DNA from: Campylobacter avium LMG 24591 | GTDB lineage: Bacteria; Campylobacterota; Campylobacteria; Campylobacterales; Campylobacteraceae | Direction: 5' to 3' | Length of the DNA: 64,000 nt | Assembly (NCBI RefSeq): GCF_002238335.1 | Contig: NZ_CP022347.1 | Span: forward strand, 496,001-560,000 | In this document: positions 1 to 9,101 of the stretch, one piece after another | Position numbering within the stretch: the stretch's first letter is position 1 | Layout of the letters: every line of letters starts with the position of its first letter | Notes under the pieces: generated by a model | Seen by the model: the letters and a program-made list of their open reading frames with translations, nothing else | What the model was told of the DNA's origin: nothing | Database searches by the model: none | Program-made: the position numbers and the translations under genes

Positions 1-1752
1 ATACATAGGAATAAAGGTGATTGAGGCTAAGATTATAGTTAGAACTTTCACTCCTAAGGCTAGGCTTAAATTCAGCAAAAGAATTTTTTTGCTGAATTTG
101 GCTAGCTTCATTAAATCAACGAGCTTTGATAAATTATCATTCATTATCACGATATCTGAGTTTTCTACGCTTATATCGCTTCCCATTTTTCCCATAGCTA
201 TGCCAACATTTGCCTTAATAAGTGCTAAAGAATCATTTATCCCGTCCCCTACAAAGATAATTTTTTCTTTATTTTTAATATCATTTTCTATGAATTTCAA
301 CTTATCTTGCGGCAGGCACTGAGCCTTACAATCGTCTATTTCTAGCTCTTTTGCCACAGCTTCAACCCTATCTTTTTTATCTCCGCTTAAAATTTGTGTT
401 TTTAATCCCATTTCTTTCAAGGCTTGTATGCAAGTTTTTGCCTCATCTTTTATCTTATCATCTACCAAAAATGAAGCTAAGTAGGCATTATTTACGGCTA
501 AATGTATGTTGAAAGTATCTATCACATCTTGTGGCAAAGAAATTTGCTTTTCTTGTAAAAATCTAGCACTTCCCATAATGATTTTTGTATCATTTAAGCT
601 TGCTATTACGCCTTTGCCGCGTATTTCTTGGTGTTTTATATCATCCCTTTGCTTGAAATTTTTGTTTGCAAGAAAGACCTTGGCTAAAGGATTGCTTGAG
701 TTTAGCTCTGCTAAATAAGCGTAATAAAGCACCTCTTCATCGCTTTTATCGCTGCGATTTAGTATCTTTTGCAGCTTAAATTCTCCCTTGCTTAGAGTTC
801 CTGTCTTATCAAAAATTATCTTTGTAGCCCTTGTAAGCTCGTCTAAAAAAACTCCTCCCTTTATCACAATGCCCATTTTAGAAGCCTTACCAACTGCTGC
901 AAAATAAGTAAGTGGCACGCCTATGACAAAAGCACAAGGGCAAGATATGACAAGCAAGATTAAGGATTTTTCAAAATAAGTCTTAAAGACATCAAAGCCG
1001 TAGATAGCAGTCGGTATGAGGCTTATTAAAATAGCTAGAAAAACCACTGCAGGTGTGTAAAATTTAGCAAATTTGCTTATTATTTTTTCAAGTCTTGCTC
1101 TTTGTGAATTTTGGATTAAATCTAAAATTTTATTTATGCTTGAATTTTCATAAGTTCTTATAACTCTTGCCTTAATGGCCTTATCTTGATTTATCATGCC
1201 AGCTAAGAGTTCGTCTTGCTTAAGAAATCTTTTAGGAACAGCTTCTCCGCTTAAGGCCTTGGTGTCTAAAAAAGCTTCCTCATCAAGTAGCAAACAGTCC
1301 AGCGGAACCTTTTCAAAAGCCTTTATAAGTATGAGTTCGTCCGGCTTTACATCTTGTGCTTTTACTTCTTGGATTTCATCCTTGTGTATTAAATTTGCTT
1401 TGTCGCTTTTTAAGGATAGCAGGGAAGTAACTGTGTTTTTAGAATGAGCCACCGCCTTGTTTTCGTAATACTGTCCTATCTTGTAAAATATAATTATAGC
1501 TATGGCTTCGCTAAATTCGCTAAGCATTAAACTTCCCAAGCTGGCTATGGCCATTAAGAAATTTTCTCTCATAAACGCTTTTTGCTTAAAGTCTAAAAAA
1601 GCATTTTTAAATATATCCTTGGCCAAAAAGATGTAAATTAGCATATAAATGATGAGGTAATATGTATCAAGCTCCTTTTTATCGTAGCTTAAAATTATGG
1701 CAAAAAACGCAAGAATTAAGCTTATAATGATGTTAAATTTATTCTTTTGCAT
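1..1752 (-). CDS. Heavy-metal translocating P1B-type ATPase (Zn/Cd/Pb-type), 3' end outside window
   Basis: Inner-membrane ATPase exporting a divalent heavy metal. Reading the minus strand from an ATG at 1752 gives an unbroken frame to the window edge. It holds paired hydrophobic segments at the start, an actuator-type TKALSGEAVPK motif, the transmembrane SCPCAF metal-site motif, the phosphorylation motif DKTGT and the hinge motif GDGIND. There is no N-terminal metal-binding domain. CPC is typical of Zn/Cd/Pb and Cu pumps; the adjacent ArsR/SmtB regulator with a Zn-type site argues for Zn/Cd. The start overlaps the end of the regulator gene by 14 bases, so the two are co-transcribed. The C-terminus is beyond position 1. 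Confidence 0.9.
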   Translation of the reverse strand, partial: MQKNKFNIIISLILAFFAIILSYDKKELDTYYLIIYMLIYIFLAKDIFKNAFLDFKQKAFMRENFLMAIASLGSLMLSEFSEAIAIIIFYKIGQYYENKAVAHSKNTVTSLLSLKSDKANLIHKDEIQEVKAQDVKPDELILIKAFEKVPLDCLLLDEEAFLDTKALSGEAVPKRFLKQDELLAGMINQDKAIKARVIRTYENSSINKILDLIQNSQRARLEKIISKFAKFYTPAVVFLAILISLIPTAIYGFDVFKTYFEKSLILLVISCPCAFVIGVPLTYFAAVGKASKMGIVIKGGVFLDELTRATKIIFDKTGTLSKGEFKLQKILNRSDKSDEEVLYYAYLAELNSSNPLAKVFLANKNFKQRDDIKHQEIRGKGVIASLNDTKIIMGSARFLQEKQISLPQDVIDTFNIHLAVNNAYLASFLVDDKIKDEAKTCIQALKEMGLKTQILSGDKKDRVEAVAKELEIDDCKAQCLPQDKLKFIENDIKNKEKIIFVGDGINDSLALIKANVGIAMGKMGSDISVENSDIVIMNDNLSKLVDLMKLAKFSKKILLLNLSLALGVKVLTIILASITFIPMY

Positions 1753-2071
1753 GTTCTACTCCTAACTTATAAATTCTTTTTATATGCTCATCATCAAAGC
1801 TGTAAAAAACATGAAGTCCTACCTTTCTTTTTTTTACAATTTTGCTTTGCCAAAGTAATTTTAGGTGCTGGGAGATGGATGGTTGCTTGATGTTAAGAAT
1901 TTGAGATAGCTCATGGACGCATAATTCTTCCTTGCTTAAAGCAGACAATATTTTTAGTCTAGTACTGTCTGAAAATGCTGCAAACAAAAGGGCTAAATTT
2001 TCAAAAATTTCATCGCTTTCTAAAGATTTTCTTAGTTCTTGTAGCTTTTCATCGTGTAAGTCTTCGTGCAT
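1739..2071 (-). CDS. ArsR/SmtB-family metal-responsive repressor
   Basis: Winged-helix repressor of 110 residues, probably controlling itself and the downstream metal ATPase. The winged helix spans about residues 25-95. The C-terminal helix has D-x-H, then H eleven residues later and E three after that (DEHIKRIYKLGVEHAKE). This is the spacing of the SmtB/CzrA alpha-5 zinc site. ELCVHEL before the recognition helix keeps the first Cys of the CadC/ArsR alpha-3 motif but has His in place of the second. Zn or Cd sensing is inferred. It is first in the operon and overlaps the ATPase start. Confidence 0.9.
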   Translation of the reverse strand: MHEDLHDEKLQELRKSLESDEIFENLALLFAAFSDSTRLKILSALSKEELCVHELSQILNIKQPSISQHLKLLWQSKIVKKRKVGLHVFYSFDDEHIKRIYKLGVEHAKE

Positions 2072-2083
2072 TTTTATCCTTTC

Positions 2084-2115
2084 ATAATTATATTATAATA
2101 TTCTAATATAATTAT
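2084..2115. promoter_or_regulatory. AT-rich inverted repeat upstream of the ArsR gene (candidate operator/promoter)
   Basis: A perfect 10-base inverted repeat, ATAATTATAT at 2084-2093 and ATATAATTAT at 2106-2115, has a 12-base centre containing a TATAAT on the minus strand. It lies 13 bases before the regulator start. AT-rich palindromes over the -10 are usual ArsR/SmtB operators. Assignment is by position and symmetry only. Confidence 0.5.
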
Positions 2116-2152
2116 ATACTAATAAAATAAAAATACTCTTAAGGCATTTTAT

Positions 2153-2184
2153 AATAATCCCGATATTTTCATATCAGGATTATT
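2153..2184 (-). terminator. Hairpin at the end of the TRAP operon
   Basis: Two-part stem AATAATCC/GGATTATT plus GATAT/ATATC with a TTTC loop. It overlaps the dctM stop codon and lies before the ArsR promoter. A clear U-tract is lacking, so it may be an mRNA 3' end structure rather than a classic terminator. Confidence 0.5.
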
Positions 2185-3457
2185 GACTTACTAAATTCGG
2201 TAAAAATAAAGAAATTTCAGGTATGTAAGTAATGAGTATAAGCCCTACTAAAAGCACCATTAGCCAAGGAAGCACCGAAACTGTTACATCTTTTAAGGAA
2301 AGCTTTGTTAAAGAGCTTGCGACAAATAAATTTAACCCTACAGGAGGAGTTAGCATACCTATTTCCATATTTACTATCATAACTATACCAAAATGTATAG
2401 GATCTATACCAAGTTGCAAGGCTATAGGTAGTAAAAGTGGCGTCATTATCATAACAACAGAGCTTGGCTCCATAAACTGACCCATTATAAAAAGCACTAA
2501 ATTTACAAGGATTAAAAATACCCACCAAGTCATATTTATAGACACTAGGTATTCAGTTATCATATGAGGAATTCTCTCGCTTGTTAAAAAATGCGCAAAA
2601 ACCACAGCAAAGCCTATAACAAAGAAAATCATCGCAGTAGTTATAGCAGCATCTAAAAATACATCATATAAATCTCTTAATTTTATATCCTTATAAACAA
2701 ATATAGAGACGATAAAAGCATAAACAGCAGATATACCAGCAGCTTCTGTTGCGGTAAAAATCCCAGCATAAATCCCGCCAATTACCACAACTATGATAAG
2801 CAAAGCCCAAAAAGCTTCTTTAAATTTAAGCCATCTTTCTTTTAAGGATGCAGGAGTGCCTGACTTAAAACCAAGTCTTTTAGCTCCAAAATACGCATAA
2901 AGCATCATCATAAAGCCTATCATAAGACCAGGAATTACTCCAGCCATAAAGAGTTTTTCTATAGATACTTCAGCAGTTACTCCATAAACTATCATAACAA
3001 CAGAAGGAGGGATTAAAATTCCAAGACTTCCAGCAGAGGTTATGGCACCAACTGAGTAGCTTTTAGGATAACCAGCCTCTTTTAAAGCCACAAACATAAC
3101 AGAACCAATAGCCACAACAGTAGCAGGTGAGCTTCCACTAACGGCTGCAAAGATGATACAAGCTAAAATTGCACTCATAGGAAGTCCACCCGGTAAATGT
3201 CCTACTATGCTTTTAGCAAAATCAACTATCCTCTTAGCAGATGAGCCCTTGCTCATTAATGAACCTGCTAAGATAAACATAGGTATAGCCATCAAGGCTG
3301 GTTTAAGTCCTGTTATCATCGTTTCAGGCACGGCTAAAATGTCGTGTGATGAGAAAAATATCATAGTTACAACGGCTGAAACACCCAAAGATACGGCAAC
3401 AGGAACGCCTAGCAAAAGTAAGCCAAAAAGTAAAAGCATTAAAACCAAAACACTCAT
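2180..3457 (-). CDS. dctM: TRAP transporter large permease subunit (DctM family)
   Basis: The 425-residue channel subunit of a tripartite ATP-independent periplasmic transporter, the usual size for DctM. It is almost entirely hydrophobic with about 12 membrane segments. It carries the DctM-typical SAGSLGILIPPS and GMLTPPVGLNLF stretches, where re-entrant Pro-rich loops occur in this Na+-coupled family. It is the third gene of dctP-dctQ-dctM, starting 2 bases after dctQ. The substrate is most likely a C4-dicarboxylate or another small acid, but sequence alone does not fix it. Confidence 0.95.
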   Translation of the reverse strand: MSVLVLMLLLFGLLLLGVPVAVSLGVSAVVTMIFFSSHDILAVPETMITGLKPALMAIPMFILAGSLMSKGSSAKRIVDFAKSIVGHLPGGLPMSAILACIIFAAVSGSSPATVVAIGSVMFVALKEAGYPKSYSVGAITSAGSLGILIPPSVVMIVYGVTAEVSIEKLFMAGVIPGLMIGFMMMLYAYFGAKRLGFKSGTPASLKERWLKFKEAFWALLIIVVVIGGIYAGIFTATEAAGISAVYAFIVSIFVYKDIKLRDLYDVFLDAAITTAMIFFVIGFAVVFAHFLTSERIPHMITEYLVSINMTWWVFLILVNLVLFIMGQFMEPSSVVMIMTPLLLPIALQLGIDPIHFGIVMIVNMEIGMLTPPVGLNLFVASSLTKLSLKDVTVSVLPWLMVLLVGLILITYIPEISLFLPNLVSQ

Positions 3458-3459
3458 AC

Positions 3460-4077
3460 CTAATCCTTTATAACCATATCGTGTATCATTTCAGCCTCTG
3501 CATTCTTAACCACATACCTAGCGTCAGTAAAGGATACCTCATAAATTTTTTCTATAGAGCGGTAAGTTGCACCCAAAAATGAGATAGGCAGACAAAGCAA
3601 AAAGTAAAACAAAGGCACAGAATGCAAAGCCTCACTCATATAGCCCATTTCTTTGTTTAAAAGACAAACCTCTATGCTTGCGTAAAACATATAGGCTAAA
3701 AATACCGAGCTTAAGATATGCGCAAAAAGCACACAAGCCTTTGCAAGAGCCGGAGGAAACATCTCTATAATAGTGGTTACGCTTATATGAACGCCCTTTC
3801 TAAAACCATAAGCCGCACCAAAAAAAGCTGACCACAAAAAGCAGTATCTTGCAACCTCTTCAGCCCAAGTAAGTGAGCCAATGTCAGGATAAAATGTAGC
3901 TATGTATCTAATAGCCACATTAACCGCAGTTATAGCTATACCAAGTGCTAGACCGATAACTGCTACATTTTTATTAATTCCAGCTATTATCTTATCTAGC
4001 ACATCAAAAAAGGCATTTACGCCCTTACTATGATGAGCCCATAAAAAGGGCTTTTTTAGCAAAGATAAAAAACACAT
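3460..4077 (-). CDS. dctQ: TRAP transporter small permease subunit (DctQ family)
   Basis: A 205-residue inner-membrane protein with four hydrophobic helices. The family-typical stretch SLTWAEEVARYCFLW lies about residue 85, and GFRKGVHISV follows. DctQ pairs with the large permease DctM. It lies between the binding protein gene (7-base gap) and dctM (2-base gap) in one transcription unit. The start follows only a weak ribosome site, so translation may be coupled to dctP. The first 20 residues are poorly conserved in type, and a slightly later start is possible. Confidence 0.92.
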   Translation of the reverse strand: MCFLSLLKKPFLWAHHSKGVNAFFDVLDKIIAGINKNVAVIGLALGIAITAVNVAIRYIATFYPDIGSLTWAEEVARYCFLWSAFFGAAYGFRKGVHISVTTIIEMFPPALAKACVLFAHILSSVFLAYMFYASIEVCLLNKEMGYMSEALHSVPLFYFLLCLPISFLGATYRSIEKIYEVSFTDARYVVKNAEAEMIHDMVIKD

Positions 4078-4084
4078 ACTTAAA

Positions 4085-5119
4085 TCACTTTGTATTAAGT
4101 GTTTTTTCTATCAAGTCTTTACCAACTAAATCATAAAATTTAGGATAAATTCCTACCATTAAATCTTGCCACTGCTTTTTTTGTTCTTCAGTAAGCTCGA
4201 AAATTTTAGTGCCTGTTTTGTCATTATCTTTTAATCTTTGTAAAAGCAATTCTTCTTCCTTAGCACTTTCTTCTCTTTCATATATAGTAGCTTCTCTCAT
4301 AGCTGTTTTAATCACTTCTTGCAAATCAGCCGGCAAGCCTTGCCAAAATTTCTCAGAAGCAACTACTAAATAGCCCAAATATCCGTGATTTGACATAGTT
4401 ATAGAGCTTTGAACCTCATAAAATTTGGAGTTATATAAATTTGAAAGTGGATTTTCAGCCGCATCAACAACACCTGTTTGTAGAGCAGAATATACCTCGC
4501 CAAAAGGTAAAACTTGCGGTATAGCCTTCATAGCCTTAGTTTGTTCTTCTAAAACCTTAGAAGACATTATCCTCATCTTTTGACCCTCTGCATCGCTTGG
4601 TACTACGATAGGCTTTTTGTTTGTGCTAAATTGCTTAAAACCAGCGTCCCAATAATCAAGAGCTATGTAACCTTTAGCAGAGATTACATCTTTTAAGATT
4701 TGTCCTACTTCTCCGTCCATTACCTTGTGCAAATGCTCTGTATCTCTAAAGATAAAAGGCACATCCCAGAGGTTAAATTCCTTAGCTATAGGTGTAAATT
4801 TAGAAAAAGAAGGTGCTGCCATTTGGATATTATTTCTCTTTAACTCTTGAAAAACCTTATCATCATCAACAAGCTGAGCTGATGGGAAAACATGCACCTT
4901 TATGCGTCCATTGCTTAACTCTTCAACTCTTTTGGCGAATAAATCCGCAGCCTTGCCCTTAGGTGTGTTTGCACTAACAACGTGTGCAAATTTTATCTCA
5001 TAAATTTTGCCTGAATCAGCATTAGCGCTAGTTTGATTTGTATCTGTTTTCTCGCTAGAACAAGCCGTTAAAGCGATAGCAGCCAAACCAGCAGCTATGA
5101 TTGATATAACTTTTTTCAC
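4085..5119 (-). CDS. dctP: TRAP transporter solute-binding protein (DctP family), predicted lipoprotein
   Basis: Periplasmic substrate-capture protein of 344 residues. The signal peptide ends in a lipobox (LTAC, Cys20), so it is probably anchored to the inner membrane rather than freely periplasmic. DctP hallmarks are visible: FAHVVSANTPKG near the start, DVPFIFRD about residue 120, the Arg-containing KMRIMSSKV about residue 185, and GVVDAAENPLSN about residue 215. The conserved Arg normally binds a substrate carboxylate, which fits an organic-acid substrate. First gene of the operon. Confidence 0.95.
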   Translation of the reverse strand: MKKVISIIAAGLAAIALTACSSEKTDTNQTSANADSGKIYEIKFAHVVSANTPKGKAADLFAKRVEELSNGRIKVHVFPSAQLVDDDKVFQELKRNNIQMAAPSFSKFTPIAKEFNLWDVPFIFRDTEHLHKVMDGEVGQILKDVISAKGYIALDYWDAGFKQFSTNKKPIVVPSDAEGQKMRIMSSKVLEEQTKAMKAIPQVLPFGEVYSALQTGVVDAAENPLSNLYNSKFYEVQSSITMSNHGYLGYLVVASEKFWQGLPADLQEVIKTAMREATIYEREESAKEEELLLQRLKDNDKTGTKIFELTEEQKKQWQDLMVGIYPKFYDLVGKDLIEKTLNTK

Positions 5120-5269
5120 ATAATCTCCTTGAGTTTAAAATTTTTCATATTGTATTTTATTTATTGTTTATAAAAGATAAAATTTAGTGATTTTTGTATG
5201 AAATTTTATTTTTTGCTACAAAAAGAAAACAAAAAGCTGTTTTAAATTTAGCCTTTTGTTTTAGTGAAT
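5120..5269. promoter_or_regulatory. AT-rich gap carrying the promoter region of the TRAP operon
   Basis: The 150-base gap between dctP and the end of the peptide-transporter pseudogene. The dctP ribosome site (AAGGAGAT on the minus strand) is at its right-hand edge. TATAA-like boxes are present, but no single promoter stands out. Confidence 0.35.
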
Positions 5270-6657
5270 TTATGCTTTAGCTATTTTCATTATGAATTTT
5301 TTGCACGCAAATAAAAGCAAAAAAGATACGAAAAGCATTATGGCTAAAAAGCCGAAAATTTCGGGTAAATTTTGTATCTTATCATTTGCTACATTGCCTC
5401 CTATGAGTCCTGCTACTACATTTCCTAAGGCAGAGGAGGCAAACCAAAGCCCCATAACTTGATTTTGTATGAGGCTTGGAGCTAGTTTTGTCATTATGGA
5501 AAGCCCCACAGGATCACAAAGCAAATAGCTCCGCAAAGTAGCCCTAGTGCAAATTTGCTAAGCGAGGAAAATTCAAAGCCTTTTTTAGCTAAAAATACCC
5601 AAACAAAGGCGATGATAGGTGCAAAGGTGATGATGAAAAGTGGATTAAAGGACTGAAACCAAGGCGTTGGAATTTCAAAACCAAAGATAAGTCTTTGGGT
5701 GTAGCTTTGTGCAAAGAAGTTAAAGGAGGTTGGTATTTGCTCAAAAACAGACCAAAATATAGAAGCCGCCGCAAGCAAAACTACAAATACTATTAAATTT
5801 TTCTTTTCGGCTGAATTTAAAGAGCTAAAAAAGAAAAGATATGTAAAATAAATCGCACAAAGACTTAGTATAACAAAGATCATTTGCTTGGATATAGAGA
5901 TAGGATCTAGCTTTACAAAACCAGCTAATGCAAAAAATAAAGCCGTAAATATGGCCAGCGTGGATACAATAAGCACCCATTTTGTGCCATAGCTCATCTT
6001 TTTTGGCTTGTCCCAATCCTCGCTCAAGCCCACTTTTTCATCAAATTCCTTAAAATTTGGCATGCTTATGAAGTAAAATATCAAAAGGGCTATTAGCATA
6101 CCTATACCGCCGGCTGCAAAACCAAAGTGCCAGCCATACTCTTTTTGCAAAAAACCACAAATTAGCGGAGCCACAAAGCCACCTAAATTTATACCCATAT
6201 AAAAAATAGTAAAGCCAGAATCCCGCCTAGGATCGCCGTCCTTATAAAGCACGCCCACCATAACAGAAGAACATGTCTTAAAAAGCCCTGTGCCTATGAC
6301 TATAAAGGCTAGTCCCAAGAAAAATAAATTTGTATAAAAATACGAAAGCCCTATGCTTAGATGACCTAGGGCTATGATAATACAACCCAAAAGTACAGAG
6401 TATTTTAAGCCAAGCACCTTATCAGCTATGTAGCCGCCCGGCAAAGCAGCAAGGTAAAGACAGGAGCCAAATATCCCAACTATAGCAGAGGTATTTGCCT
6501 TGTCATATCCAAGTCCGCCCTCAAATACAGCAGCTGACATAAAAAGCACAAGCAAGGGATAAATTCCATAAAATGAAAATCTCTCCCAAAGCTCTGTCAT
6601 AGATAGCGAAAATATAGGTTTTGGGTGTCCTAAAAATGCCTTATCTAAATCTTTCAT
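5270..6657 (-). pseudogene. POT/PTR-family proton-coupled peptide transporter, frameshifted and internally deleted
   Basis: The first part (6657 to about 5510) encodes an N-terminal POT transporter with the ELWERFSFYG motif at about residue 22. Reading then breaks. The other frame continues from about 5525 with the C-terminal family motif PVGLSIMTKLAP and ends at 5270. Joined, the parts give about 460 residues against 500-560 for the family. The helices normally between the last segment of part one and PVGLS are missing, so this is a deletion plus frameshift, not one slipped base. Such a protein would not be expected to transport di- or tripeptides. Confidence 0.85.
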
Positions 6658-6782
6658 AAAAATTCCTAGTTTTTGCTTGTAATTTTAGTATGATAGCTTT
6701 AATTTTGTGATATTTATATCGTTTTTGTTAAATTCATGTTGCTAAAGATTAGTTGAGTTTATATTTGTGGTTAAAATATGAG

Positions 6783-6805
6783 ATACCAAGCAAAAAGCTT
6801 GGTAT
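6783..6805 (-). terminator. Hairpin downstream of glnA
   Basis: A perfect 9-base stem ATACCAAGC/GCTTGGTAT with a five-base loop lies 3 bases after the glnA stop. It is a likely 3' end for the glnA transcript. Confidence 0.7.
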
Positions 6806-6808
6806 AAT

Positions 6809-8239
6809 TTAGCAAGAATAACAAGTCTTAAACTCGTAAGCAGTAGGCCTAGCCTCAACAGGCCAAACCTGAGTTTTAAACTTAAGATGCTGATAATCAT
6901 CTATGAAAGTATCAGTCATAACAGGCTTTAGATAAGAATTGTATCTTATTAAGGCTTCTAGGCTACCTCTTAAGGTGTGAGGGAGTTGCTCTATGCCTTT
7001 TTCTCTTATCTCATCAAGGGTTAGTTCAAATAAATTCTCATCCATCGGTCCAACAGGCACAGTACTGTTTTTTATACCATCAAGTCCGGCCATAAGCAGT
7101 GAAACAAAGGCTAGATAAGGATTTGCTGTGCTATCTGGGAAGCGAATTTCAACCCTAGCAGAGTTTTTGCCTATACCGTAAGGCACACGACAACTAGCAC
7201 TTCTGTTTTGGCAAGAATAAGTAAGTATTGACGGCGCCTCAAAGCCAGGTATCAATCTTTTATATGAATTTGAGCTAGGATTTGTAAAGGCTGCAACGCT
7301 CCTTGCGTGTCCTAAAATTCCGCCTATGTAGTGTATGGCTGTTTGGCTTAGTTTGCCGTAGCCATTTTCATCGAAAAATAAATTTTTTCCATTTTTCCAC
7401 AAGCTCATATGCACATGCATACCATTTCCATTGTCTCCATAAAGAGGTTTTGGCATAAAGGTAGCGGTTTTTCCGTTAAGATGAGCTACCATCCTAACCA
7501 CATACTTGTAAATTTGCACATTATCAGCAGCTTCAACAAGAGTACCAAAGCTAACGCCTATTTCTCCTTGTCCTTGAGCTACTTCGTGGTGATGAACAAA
7601 GGTTTTTAAACCCACTTTTTCAAGCGTTTGCACCATCTCAGCTCTTAAATCAACCATAGAGTCAATTGGCTGCACAGGAAAATACCCGCCCTTTGTCCTA
7701 GGTCTATGCCCTGTATTGTAGCCATCTACGAAGTCTTTATCATCATTCCACTCGCCTTCTTCAGTATCTATCTCATACTTTGCGCAGTGTATATTATCTA
7801 CTATTTTTACGCTATCAAAGATGAAAAATTCATTTTCAGCACCAAAGTAAGCAGTATCCGCCACGTCGTTATTTTTCAAGAATTCCATAGCTTTTTTAGC
7901 TATGCTTCTAGGGCATTTTTCATACATTTGTCCCTTGTAAATATCATAAACATCGCAAAAAACTATCACTGTAGGGTCAGCTGTAAAAGGATCTAAAAAA
8001 GCACTTTGTGCGTCTGGCTTTAGTATCATATCTGATTTATGAACCGGTTGCCAACCATCAAGCGAGCTACCATCAAAAGGAATTCCATCCTCAAAATGTT
8101 CTTTTTCTATAACACTTAAATTATAAGTGATATGATGCCAAGTTCCTATCATATCTGTAAATCTAAAATCCACAAATAAAACCTCATTTTCCTTACAAAA
8201 AGAAAAAAACTCATCTACAGTATTTACAAATTTGCCCAT
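6809..8239 (-). CDS. glnA: Type I glutamine synthetase
   Basis: Makes glutamine from glutamate, ammonia and ATP in the cytoplasm, as a dodecamer. I chose the ATG at 8239 (476 residues, the family length) because it follows AAGGAG at good spacing; an upstream in-frame ATG would add 13 residues. Visible family motifs include DGSSLDGW, the catalytic [10 protein letters not shown] about residue 220, and SANPYL-like TANPYLAF about residue 380. The site of the adenylylated Tyr (NLYDLP in enteric enzymes) reads NLFELT here, so control by GlnE is unlikely. The H. pylori enzyme is also reported to lack that Tyr. Confidence 0.97.
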   Translation of the reverse strand: MGKFVNTVDEFFSFCKENEVLFVDFRFTDMIGTWHHITYNLSVIEKEHFEDGIPFDGSSLDGWQPVHKSDMILKPDAQSAFLDPFTADPTVIVFCDVYDIYKGQMYEKCPRSIAKKAMEFLKNNDVADTAYFGAENEFFIFDSVKIVDNIHCAKYEIDTEEGEWNDDKDFVDGYNTGHRPRTKGGYFPVQPIDSMVDLRAEMVQTLEKVGLKTFVHHHEVAQGQGEIGVSFGTLVEAADNVQIYKYVVRMVAHLNGKTATFMPKPLYGDNGNGMHVHMSLWKNGKNLFFDENGYGKLSQTAIHYIGGILGHARSVAAFTNPSSNSYKRLIPGFEAPSILTYSCQNRSASCRVPYGIGKNSARVEIRFPDSTANPYLAFVSLLMAGLDGIKNSTVPVGPMDENLFELTLDEIREKGIEQLPHTLRGSLEALIRYNSYLKPVMTDTFIDDYQHLKFKTQVWPVEARPTAYEFKTCYSC

Positions 8240-8417
8240 TTTTTCTCCTTTGTGAAATATATTTTGAAATTGTAGCACTTTTTTATTAATTTAAGTTTAA
8301 ATTAATAAAAAAAAATTGAGCATTTTATCAATAAATATTTTTTGATGGTTTTAGCTATAAATTTAATAATTTTCAATATAATGTTTCGTTTATTTTATGT
8401 ATTTTCAAGGAAGTTTT

Positions 8418-9101
8418 ATGACCCAAGAAGAACTTGACAGCCTGATGAATAGCGATACGAACCTTGATGATGTTGCCTTGCCTAGCGTGGATGAAAGTAA
8501 TTCTGAAACAAATGTTGATGATTCTAGCTTAGAAAATTACAGGGTTAAAGCTGATGCACATTGGCCACCTCCACCACCAAATCAAGAACACAAAGTGGTT
8601 AATCAACTAGATGATGTAACTAGAGATAGTGAAAAAAGAGCTGTTGAGCTTATGGATAAGTTAGAACTTATGGATAAACATTTTTCCCAAGCAGAGCTTA
8701 TTTTACGTAATGTGGAGGAAAATATAAATAAAAATTTAGAGGTTTTTAATATCTTAAGCGAAAAATTCCCTCAGGTTAAGACATTTAGGGATTTGCTTGA
8801 TAAGAACAATGCTTCAAAAAATGATATAAAAGATATTATTTCTCGTTTGCAAGATGGGCAAAATGAAGTTTTAATTGCTATGGATTCTATGCAGTATCAA
8901 GACATACATAGACAAAAAATCGAACGTGTTATAAATGTTATGAGGGCTTTAAATAGATACATATCCTCTTTATTTGATTCTAAAAAAGATGATATACATA
9001 GGGTTTCTTCAGCTGTGCATATAAATGGCGATAGCACAGAGGATGTAGTTACAAATGATGATATAGAACAGTTGATTGCGAACCTAGGGCATAAGAAATA
9101 A
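8418..9101 (+). CDS. cheZ: CheZ-like chemotaxis phosphatase
   Basis: Predicted to dephosphorylate the response regulator CheY-P and so reset flagellar switching. Of 227 residues, the N-terminal 60 are acidic and proline-containing. The rest is helical and carries the CheZ signature SMQYQDIHRQKIERVI about residue 165, which includes the catalytic Gln and the conserved D-x3-Q pattern. The ATG at 8418 is chosen because AAGGAAG precedes it; an upstream ATG at 8397 lacks one. The stop overlaps the next gene (TAATG). It stands divergent from glnA, as its remote CheZ homologue does in C. jejuni. Confidence 0.8.
   Translation: MTQEELDSLMNSDTNLDDVALPSVDESNSETNVDDSSLENYRVKADAHWPPPPPNQEHKVVNQLDDVTRDSEKRAVELMDKLELMDKHFSQAELILRNVEENINKNLEVFNILSEKFPQVKTFRDLLDKNNASKNDIKDIISRLQDGQNEVLIAMDSMQYQDIHRQKIERVINVMRALNRYISSLFDSKKDDIHRVSSAVHINGDSTEDVVTNDDIEQLIANLGHKK

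Noticed and set aside
8397..8417. Longer start of the CheZ-like gene at 8397
   Set aside because: Adds seven residues without a ribosome site; the ATG at 8418 has AAGGAAG at good distance.
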